This document shows positions 6,745 through 12,438 of a DNA stretch of 12,438 nucleotides, in pieces (the first letter of the stretch is position 1; every line of letters starts with the position of its first letter). A model generated the notes under the pieces. It was not told the DNA's origin and ran no database searches. It saw only the letters and a list, made by a program, of their open reading frames with translations. A program made the translations under genes and the position numbers. The stretch comes from Bacteroidota bacterium (GTDB lineage Bacteria > Bacteroidota > Bacteroidia > Bacteroidales > Prolixibacteraceae), in the NCBI GenBank assembly GCA_023412195.1, contig JAEYNZ010000149.1, positions 1-12,438 of the forward strand. The letters are read 5' to 3'.

Positions 6745-7881
6745 ATGGTGGAAGACAGGATTTTATTCATAAATTATGTGCATATCATGCCCGAATATGA
6801 AGTGCTGGACATTGTAATACTAATTGTTTCCTTTCTATTTGCCCTTTTCACCCTGGCATCCTTCATTAAGTGGAATAACTGGTGGGTGAGAATATTCGAT
6901 TATCCGCGGCTTCAGATCAGTGCTGTTCTTATACTTCTTTTAATTGTAAGCATTGCGTATTTCAGTTTTTCTGAAACCTGGCATTACCTGGTGGTTGGAG
7001 TGCAGATATTAAGCCTGTTTTATCAGGTGCGAAAAATCTACAGATATACCTTTTTGGTAAAGAAGCAGGTTTTGACCTATGAAGGAGATTTTAATGAACA
7101 TTCCATTTCAATCATGGTAAGTAATGTCTTACAGGATAACCGCCAGGTACATAAGGTTCTGGAACTTGTAAACAAGCTTCAGCCTGATTTGCTGCTCCTG
7201 CTTGAAACCGACCAGTGGTGGGAAGACCAGATGAAGCCTGTTGAAAAAGATTATCCATACACACTAAGGAAACCGCAGGACAACCTGTATGGTATGAATC
7301 TTTATTCCAGGTTTGAACTCATCAAACCAAAGATAAAGTACCTGGTAGAAGATAAAATACCTTCATTTGAAGCTTTGATCCGTATAAAGAGCAAAGATCT
7401 GGTAAAAATTTTCTGTCTCCATCCCCGGCCTCCGTTTCCAACTGAGAGCGACACTACGGTTAACCGGGATGCCGAACTGCTTCTTGTTGGGAAAATGGTA
7501 GAAAAAGAGCAACTGCCAGTACTGATTTTTGGTGACTTTAATGATGTGGCATGGTCAAATACAACCAATCTTTTTCAAAAAATAAGCAGTATGCTGGATC
7601 CCCGTATTGGCAGGGGATTTTACAACACTTTTCATGCAAATCATCCGCTGATGCGGTGGTCGCTCGACCATATCTTTCACTCTTCACATTTTAAGCTGAT
7701 AAAGATAAACCGTCTGCCACATATCGGATCAGATCATTTTCCTATTTTCGTTCATCTTTATCTCGATAAGACAGCCCCTGCTGAACAGGAGGAACCCACG
7801 GCCTCTGCTGAAGAAGAACATGAAGCTACAGAGAAAATTCAGGAAGCTGAACCCAGGTTGAAAACCATCAGCAGCAAATAA
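6745..7881 (+). CDS. Membrane-anchored endonuclease/exonuclease/phosphatase (EEP) family protein
   Basis: A 378-residue protein with three N-terminal helices (about 22-42, 55-75, 78-95) followed by an EEP (DNase I-like) domain, residues about 118-341. Catalytic motifs seen: VSNVLQDN (125-132), LLLLETD with Glu154, CLHPRPP with His226, GDFNDVAWS (263-271; Asp264, Asn266), SLDHIF (306-311) and GSDHFPI (328-334; Asp330, His331). All metal and acid/base positions of the fold appear intact, so a Mg-dependent phosphodiesterase or phosphatase is expected; nucleic acid, phospholipid or other substrate is not decidable. The basic loops after helices 1 and 3 suggest the catalytic domain faces the cytoplasm. 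A 37-residue Ala/Glu-rich tail (342-378) is likely disordered. ATG 6787 (MPEYEVLD) is an equally plausible start, 14 codons downstream; GGAG at 6741-6744 abuts ATG 6745 too closely to be a normal ribosome site. Confidence 0.87.
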   Translation: MVEDRILFINYVHIMPEYEVLDIVILIVSFLFALFTLASFIKWNNWWVRIFDYPRLQISAVLILLLIVSIAYFSFSETWHYLVVGVQILSLFYQVRKIYRYTFLVKKQVLTYEGDFNEHSISIMVSNVLQDNRQVHKVLELVNKLQPDLLLLLETDQWWEDQMKPVEKDYPYTLRKPQDNLYGMNLYSRFELIKPKIKYLVEDKIPSFEALIRIKSKDLVKIFCLHPRPPFPTESDTTVNRDAELLLVGKMVEKEQLPVLIFGDFNDVAWSNTTNLFQKISSMLDPRIGRGFYNTFHANHPLMRWSLDHIFHSSHFKLIKINRLPHIGSDHFPIFVHLYLDKTAPAEQEEPTASAEEEHEATEKIQEAEPRLKTISSK

Positions 7882-7953
7882 ACCTGACACTTCTTCATGT
7901 TTTAACAATTGGTTTGTTTTTTGATGATCCTTTTATTTTATGAATTGAAAAAA

Positions 7954-7956
7954 GGA
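7954..7956 (+). promoter_or_regulatory. Shine-Dalgarno-like site before TPR gene
   Basis: AAAGGA ends at 7956, seven bases before the ATG at 7964. This is the clearest purine-rich ribosome-binding candidate in a window where the other starts lack one, and it supports 7964 as the start of the TPR gene. Confidence 0.4.
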
Positions 7957-7963
7957 TATTATA

Positions 7964-10165
7964 ATGTCAATACAGGAGCTTAAAAACAAGTACTCCCTGA
8001 TATGCAGCAACCTGGCAGCACGCAGGATTAAACCTGCATTCGATCTCATAAACCAGTTAATTACAGAAAATAATCTGGGAATCTACCGCGATGAATACCT
8101 GAACCTGAAGGAAACATATGACCTGATGCTGAAATATACAGTTGAAGGTATTCGTGATCCTGAGCGGCAAAAAGTATACAGCAAGCTGATCGTCTCAGTT
8201 TACACTTTGGCTGACAAGGTAAATGAAGCTGTATTGCTGCGTTTTTCCCCTTCCGTTGAGTATGAAAAGAAAAGGACCTTTCGCCGGATTGAGAATATTC
8301 GTACTCACGTTGCAAAACTGGAAGACTTTTATTTGCAGGATGAACTAACCGGAGAAACAGAAGCTTCAGAGAAGTCTGCAGCATTGCATCAGCAAAATGT
8401 CAGAGAGTTGTTTTACCACATCTGGTTTTGTGACCATCTCACTGCAGAGGAAAGTGAAGCCATTCGGAACTTTATGCTGAGCCCTGTTATTCTGACTGCA
8501 TATAAATCTTTTATTGTGTCTGCTTTGATGCTGAGCCTGCAAAGATTCTTCGACACAGGTAAATTTGATCTTCTGTTTGAAGCTTATGATTCAGAAGAAA
8601 ATGAAATCAGGCAACGGGCCCTTGTCGGTTTGCTTATTAACCTTTACCGCTATGATCCACGCATGCCCTTTTTTCCTGAAATTACAGGCAGACTGGAGAT
8701 GCTGAATGAAAACCCACAGTTTAAGCAGAACCTGGAGCGGATCATAGTCCAGTTCATACGCAGCAGGGAGACAGAAAAGCTGCAGCAGCGGATTCGCGAT
8801 GAGTTGCTGCCCGAAATGATAAAAATAAGTCCCAACCTTAAAGATAAGATTAACCTCGACAGCCTCATGGAAGAAGGCCTTTCGGAGGATAAAAATCCTG
8901 ATTGGGAAGGGATTTTTAAAGATTCCCCCGGGTTGTTGAACAAGATGGAGGAATTTTCAGAACTTCAAATGGAAGGGGCCGATGTTTTTATGGGGTCGTT
9001 TGCAATGTTGAAGTCATTTCCTTTTTTTAAAGAGACAACAAACTGGTTTATTCCATTTTATACAGAGAACCAGGAAATCTCACGTTTACTGGATATAAAT
9101 GATCCGGCCAATAAAAACCTTTTGGATGCGATCAGTAAAGCTCCAATTTTATGTAATTCCGACAAATACTCCTTTTGCCTGAGTCTTGAGAGCATTCCTC
9201 ATGAAAACAGGGAGTTTTTGAGCAAAGGCATTCAGGCAGAAATGGAGCAGTTGAAGGAAATGCAGGAAGATGAATCGTTAGTTGATCCTGCGCGCCTTTC
9301 TGAATTCATATCGAACCAATATATACAGGATTTATACAGGTTTTACAAGTTATTTCCGCGCAAAAAGGAATTTGAGGATATTTTTAACTGGAGGTTTGAT
9401 TTCCATAATAAGCAGGCGTTAGGTAAAATCCTAAAAGAAGACAGGAAACTGTTGCGCAATATTGCAGAATTTTATTTTGCAAAGAACCATTTTGACGAGG
9501 CTGCTGAAATTTACATCGAGCTGCTGGAAGAGGAAAAGACCGGAGAATTGTATCAGAAGCTTGCGTTCAGTTATCAAAAATCGGGCGACTTTGAGGCAGC
9601 CCTCGATAATTACCTGAAAGCTGAACTGTATGATATCAATAAGTTGTGGAACCTTAAAAAGACTGCCCTGTGCTACAGGAACCTGAAACAGCCTGATAAA
9701 GCACTGGAATATTACCAGGCAGCTGAAAAGCTTGAACCCGAAAGCCTAAACAACCAGCTCAATATCGGTCATTGCCAGCTTGAATTAAAGCAATATGACG
9801 AAGCATTGAAGTCCTACTTCAGGGTAGAATATCTTGCACCAACCAATACTAAGGTGTGGAGGCCCATAGCATGGTGTTCCTTCCTTACCGGGAAAAAGGA
9901 GCAAGCGGAGAAATATTATATGAAACTGATGGAGGAAAATCCCGGCAAGCATGACCTGATGAACATGGGGCACGTTCAGTGGAGCCTTGGGAACAGGAAG
10001 GCTGCACTTGATTATTACCGCATGTCGATATCAGAGGAAGGCTTCTCAGAAGGTGCGTTCCAGGAAATATTTGAGGAAGACCTTCCCCATCTGATCGAAC
10101 AGGGAATCGATGGTGAGGATGTACCAATCATGCTCGACCAGTTGCGGTATTTTCTTGAGGAATAG
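7964..10165 (+). CDS. TPR-repeat protein with large uncharacterised helical N-terminal region
   Basis: A 733-residue protein without signal peptide or membrane segment, so probably cytoplasmic. The C-terminal third holds about six tetratricopeptide repeats (roughly 495-523, 527-556, 561-590, 595-624, 630-656, 663-690), with typical features such as LYQKLAFSYQKSGDFEAAL (529-547), CYRNLKQPDKALEYYQAAEK (570-589) and NIGHCQLELKQYDEALKSYF (600-619). TPRs are protein-interaction scaffolds. Residues 1-490 are predicted largely alpha-helical and rich in Leu, Glu and Lys, with no enzyme motif that I recognise; about 205-290 could be further degenerate helical repeats. The gene stands alone: 82 bp follow the EEP gene and 126 bp precede the fumarase gene, which has its own promoter. 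No specific function can be assigned. Confidence 0.85.
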   Translation: MSIQELKNKYSLICSNLAARRIKPAFDLINQLITENNLGIYRDEYLNLKETYDLMLKYTVEGIRDPERQKVYSKLIVSVYTLADKVNEAVLLRFSPSVEYEKKRTFRRIENIRTHVAKLEDFYLQDELTGETEASEKSAALHQQNVRELFYHIWFCDHLTAEESEAIRNFMLSPVILTAYKSFIVSALMLSLQRFFDTGKFDLLFEAYDSEENEIRQRALVGLLINLYRYDPRMPFFPEITGRLEMLNENPQFKQNLERIIVQFIRSRETEKLQQRIRDELLPEMIKISPNLKDKINLDSLMEEGLSEDKNPDWEGIFKDSPGLLNKMEEFSELQMEGADVFMGSFAMLKSFPFFKETTNWFIPFYTENQEISRLLDINDPANKNLLDAISKAPILCNSDKYSFCLSLESIPHENREFLSKGIQAEMEQLKEMQEDESLVDPARLSEFISNQYIQDLYRFYKLFPRKKEFEDIFNWRFDFHNKQALGKILKEDRKLLRNIAEFYFAKNHFDEAAEIYIELLEEEKTGELYQKLAFSYQKSGDFEAALDNYLKAELYDINKLWNLKKTALCYRNLKQPDKALEYYQAAEKLEPESLNNQLNIGHCQLELKQYDEALKSYFRVEYLAPTNTKVWRPIAWCSFLTGKKEQAEKYYMKLMEENPGKHDLMNMGHVQWSLGNRKAALDYYRMSISEEGFSEGAFQEIFEEDLPHLIEQGIDGEDVPIMLDQLRYFLEE

Positions 10166-10232
10166 GAAAGGGGAGCTGCTCTTTTCTTTCATGAATTGTC
10201 TGTTAAGTCTGGAATGCCCGGGGTTTTGTCAC

Positions 10233-10264
10233 GTTGAGAAAAATGCTGTATAATCTTATATTTG
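10233..10264 (+). promoter_or_regulatory. Bacteroidetes-type sigma promoter for fumarase gene
   Basis: TATATTTG at 10257-10264 is an exact match to the Bacteroidetes -7 consensus TAnnTTTG. GTTG at 10233-10236 lies 20 bp upstream, fitting the -33 TTTG/TTG element with its usual 19-21 bp spacer. Transcription would start near 10271, giving a leader of about 20 bases before ATG 10292. Supported by sequence match only. Confidence 0.55.
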
Positions 10265-10291
10265 TTTTAAAATTCAAAATATCAACTTAAA

Positions 10292-11896
10292 ATGGCAGAT
10301 TTCACATATCAAAAACCCTATCCGGTTTTAAAGGATGATACACGTTACCGGTTACTGACCAAAGATTATATTTCAGTTACAGAATGTGAAGGCAGGCAAA
10401 TTTTGAAGGTGGCTCCCGAAGGTTTGGAGTTACTGGCACGGGAAGCTTTTACCGATGTTTCATTTTATCTGAGGGCTTCACACCTTGAGAAGCTGGCAAA
10501 AATACTTGAAGATCCTGAAGCAACAGACAACGATCGTTTTGTAGCTCACACCATGCTTCTCAACCAGGTGGTATCGGCTGAAGGTGAATTGCCTACCTGT
10601 CAGGATACAGGAACTGCCATTGTCATTGGTAAAAAAGGTGAAAATGTATTTACAGGCACCAACGATGCAAAGCATATTTCCAAAGGAATTTATGATACCT
10701 ATACCGATAAAAACCTGAGATATTCACAGGTTGTACCTTTCACAATGTTCGAAGAAAGGAACACAGGTACCAATTTACCTGCCCAGATTGATATTTATGC
10801 TGAAGAAGGTAACACATACGAGTTTCTTTTTATAACCAAAGGTGGTGGTTCAGGCAATAAAAGTTACCTGTATCAGCAGACCAAGTCGTTGCTTACAGAA
10901 GAAAATCTCACAAAGTTTGTCAGGGAAAAAATATATGATCTTGGAACTTCCGCCTGTCCGCCATACCATCTTGCACTGGTGATAGGAGGTACTTCTGCAG
11001 AAGCCACACTTTCGGCGGTTAAGAAAGCCTCTGCAGGATACTTTGACAACCTTCCCACACAGGGGAATGAAGGAGGCCAGGCCTTCCGGGATCTGGAATG
11101 GGAGAAGAAAGTTGAGGAAATATGTCGTGAAAGCGGCATTGGTGCCCAGTTTGGAGGTAAATATTTTGTGCACGATGTAAGGGTAATACGCCTGCCGCGC
11201 CATGCTGCTTCCTGTCCGGTGGGCCTGGGTGTAAGTTGCAGTGCCGATCGCAACATTAAGGCTAAAATAACTGCCGATGGAATATTCCTTGAAGAACTTG
11301 AAAAAAATCCTGCACGCTTCCTGCCAAAACAGGCACCACATCTTCAGCCAGCAGTCGAAATTGACCTCGACCGTCCCATGGAAGATATTCTGAAAGAACT
11401 TTCAAATTACCCTGTTAAAACCAGGCTGAATCTGAGGGGTACCCTGATTGTGGCACGTGATATTGCACATGCCCGGATTAAAAAGATGCTGGATGAAGGT
11501 AATCCCATCCCTGAATACTTCAAAAACCATCCGGTATATTATGCAGGTCCGGCAAAAACACCTAAAGGAATGGCCTCTGGAAGCTTTGGCCCCACAACTG
11601 CCGGAAGGATGGACCCCTATGTAGATGAGTTCATGAGCCATGGCGGTTCCATGATAATGCTGGCCAAGGGGAACCGGACACAGCAGGTAACAGATGCATG
11701 TATGAAATTTGGAGGTTTTTACCTCGGATCTATTGGTGGTCCGGCAGCCATCCTGGCGCGCGACAGCATAAAAGCAGTGGAGGTAGTAGATTTCCCTGAA
11801 CTGGGGATGGAGGCCGTAAGAAAAATAAGGGTCGAGAATTTCCCCGCCTTCATTATCGTTGATGATAAAGGGAATGATTTCTTTAAACAGTTATAA
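10292..11896 (+). CDS. Class I fumarate hydratase (iron-sulfur, FumA/FumB type)
   Basis: A 534-residue single-chain class I fumarase, interconverting fumarate and L-malate in the TCA cycle or its reductive branch in the cytoplasm. Three cysteines expected to bind the oxygen-sensitive [4Fe-4S] cluster are in place: Cys103 (PTCQDTG), Cys222 (SACPPYH) and Cys316 (GVSCSAD). Their spacing (119 and 94) equals what I recall for E. coli FumA and Leishmania fumarase. Active-site residues known from the Leishmania structure also have counterparts: Asp105, His304 (LPRHAA), Arg389 (VARD), Thr435 and Arg439 (GPTTAGRMDPY) and Lys459 (MLAKGNR). The N-terminal part is the alpha domain and residues from about 350 onward the beta domain, fused as in FumA, unlike the two-subunit archaeal forms. 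Length is normal and the frame intact. Transcription probably begins at its own promoter (10233-10264) and ends at the hairpin downstream. Strain-level symbol (fumA or fumB) cannot be chosen. Confidence 0.96.
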   Translation: MADFTYQKPYPVLKDDTRYRLLTKDYISVTECEGRQILKVAPEGLELLAREAFTDVSFYLRASHLEKLAKILEDPEATDNDRFVAHTMLLNQVVSAEGELPTCQDTGTAIVIGKKGENVFTGTNDAKHISKGIYDTYTDKNLRYSQVVPFTMFEERNTGTNLPAQIDIYAEEGNTYEFLFITKGGGSGNKSYLYQQTKSLLTEENLTKFVREKIYDLGTSACPPYHLALVIGGTSAEATLSAVKKASAGYFDNLPTQGNEGGQAFRDLEWEKKVEEICRESGIGAQFGGKYFVHDVRVIRLPRHAASCPVGLGVSCSADRNIKAKITADGIFLEELEKNPARFLPKQAPHLQPAVEIDLDRPMEDILKELSNYPVKTRLNLRGTLIVARDIAHARIKKMLDEGNPIPEYFKNHPVYYAGPAKTPKGMASGSFGPTTAGRMDPYVDEFMSHGGSMIMLAKGNRTQQVTDACMKFGGFYLGSIGGPAAILARDSIKAVEVVDFPELGMEAVRKIRVENFPAFIIVDDKGNDFFKQL

Positions 11897-11920
11897 GATA
11901 TCCTGGCATAAAGAACATTG

Positions 11921-11993
11921 AAAAAGGATTCCATCCTGTATAGGTATTGCGACAATAAGCGGGAGACACTGATTGCCGGATGGGATCTTTTTT
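11921..11993. terminator. Likely bidirectional intrinsic terminator
   Basis: AAAAAGGATTCCATCC at 11921-11936 pairs with GGATGGGATCTTTTTT at 11978-11993. The core GATTCCATCC/GGATGGGATC has one wobble, a second wobble follows, and the outer pairs are A-T. The T-run (11988-11995) serves the fumarase transcript, and the A-run (11921-11925) reads as T on the other strand for the VOC gene. The 41-base loop is longer than usual, although ATTG/CAAT (11946-11956) could form a small stem inside it. Position between two convergent genes supports the call. Confidence 0.5.
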
Positions 11994-11997
11994 TTGG

Positions 11998-12354
11998 TTA
12001 CTGTCCGTTCAGTCCCAGTTTATTTCCTTCTGAATCGATGAAAATGGCAAAATAAGCCTGTCCTTCTGCTTCAATTTTGGTTTTGCCTTTTACTATAGTG
12101 CCCCCGCAGGCTTTGACCATTTCGATGGTTTCATCCAGCTTGTTGCCTACGTACAGGTTGATAATAACCCCATCCTGTGAGGGTTTAAATCCAGGAATGC
12201 TGAAAATGGCCCCTTCACCCGTGGGAAAACAGGCCATCTTTTCTTGTCCGCAATCCTCCTTTATCAGCTCCAGCCCCAGGATGGTTTCATAAAATTTTAC
12301 TGCCCTGTCGAAATCCTCTGCAGGTATTTCCACCCATGAAATCAATCTTTCCAT
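11998..12354 (-). CDS. VOC-superfamily (glyoxalase/bleomycin-resistance fold) protein
   Basis: A 118-residue single-domain protein of the vicinal oxygen chelate superfamily. It has two beta-alpha-beta-beta-beta modules: ISWVEIPAEDFDRAVKFYE (5-23) with ILGLEL (25-30), and VIINLYVGNKLDETIEMVKA (63-82) with FAIFIDSEGNKLGL (102-115). The first is very close to the common bacterial pattern FEIPADDxxRAxxFY. Positions that carry metal ligands in glyoxalase I and dioxygenase members seem replaced: Trp7 in the first strand, Asn66 in the central strand and Gly114 where a Glu is usual, so it may not be a metal enzyme. Function is unassigned; small ligand binding is as plausible as catalysis. It converges on the fumarase gene and shares the terminator with it. 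Start ATG at 12352-12354 is the only sensible one. Confidence 0.9.
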   Translation of the reverse strand: MERLISWVEIPAEDFDRAVKFYETILGLELIKEDCGQEKMACFPTGEGAIFSIPGFKPSQDGVIINLYVGNKLDETIEMVKACGGTIVKGKTKIEAEGQAYFAIFIDSEGNKLGLNGQ

Positions 12355-12393
12355 ATTTCTGATATTAGATGTTTAACATGAAAATTATTTTCA

Positions 12394-12401
12394 CAAAGCT
12401 A
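12394..12401 (-). promoter_or_regulatory. Possible -7 element for VOC gene
   Basis: On the minus strand this reads TAGCTTTG, an exact match to TAnnTTTG, about 40 bases before the start codon at 12354. No good -33 TTTG lies at the required distance, so it is a weak promoter call. Confidence 0.3.
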
Positions 12402-12438
12402 TTACAGGAGAATAGGCCTGAATTGTAAATTTACGACA

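Noticed and set aside
10170..10188. Possible terminator after the TPR gene (GGGGAG, CTG loop, CTCTTTT)
   Set aside because: Only three strong pairs, then a run of G-T wobbles; too weak to call.
10850..11341. 163-codon minus-strand open frame inside the fumarase gene
   Set aside because: Lies wholly antisense to a clearly conserved enzyme, with composition typical of an antisense shadow and no recognisable domain.
1090..11443. About ten GGTACC palindromes across the window, more than chance would give
   Set aside because: Mostly inside coding regions and easily produced by Gly/Val/Tyr/Thr/Pro codon context; no spacing pattern.

Overview
The window looks like chromosomal DNA from a member of the Bacteroidota, probably Bacteroidales or a relative. 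The GH5 enzyme ends in a type IX secretion (Por) sorting domain, which is confined to that phylum. The starts lack clear Shine-Dalgarno sites and sit behind A-rich leaders. Two sites match the Bacteroidetes -7 consensus TAnnTTTG. No tRNA, rRNA, CRISPR array, transposase or phage gene is visible.

Layout: Bases 1-391 hold a poly-C run (probably an assembly artefact at a contig end), an intergenic repeat and an AT-rich leader. Bases 392-3624 are a tight two-gene unit for extracellular polysaccharide breakdown: a BNR_4 beta-propeller lipoprotein, with residues spaced like the active site of ulvan-lyase families PL24/PL25, and a secreted GH5 glycosidase with a beta-rich domain inserted in its barrel and a T9SS tail. 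No SusC/SusD pair is in view. Bases 3625-4049 are non-coding and carry the oddest element here: nine AT-rich 11-bp units, four in one orientation and five in the other, arranged around a dyad in exact 11-bp phase.

Bases 4050-12354 look like housekeeping or conserved core genes: a DUF1206 membrane protein, convergent with an ABC1/UbiB-family kinase-like protein; then, divergent from the kinase, a membrane-anchored endonuclease/exonuclease/phosphatase-fold protein, a 733-residue TPR protein and a class I iron-sulfur fumarase with its own recognisable promoter. A small VOC-superfamily protein on the minus strand converges on the fumarase, and a likely bidirectional terminator lies between them.

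Only the first two genes form an obvious functional unit: a lipoprotein lyase or propeller and a T9SS-exported glycosidase acting on the same glycan. I do not see a clearly new multi-gene system. The best candidates for something undescribed are the phased 11-bp palindromic array and the BNR_4/GH5 pair.
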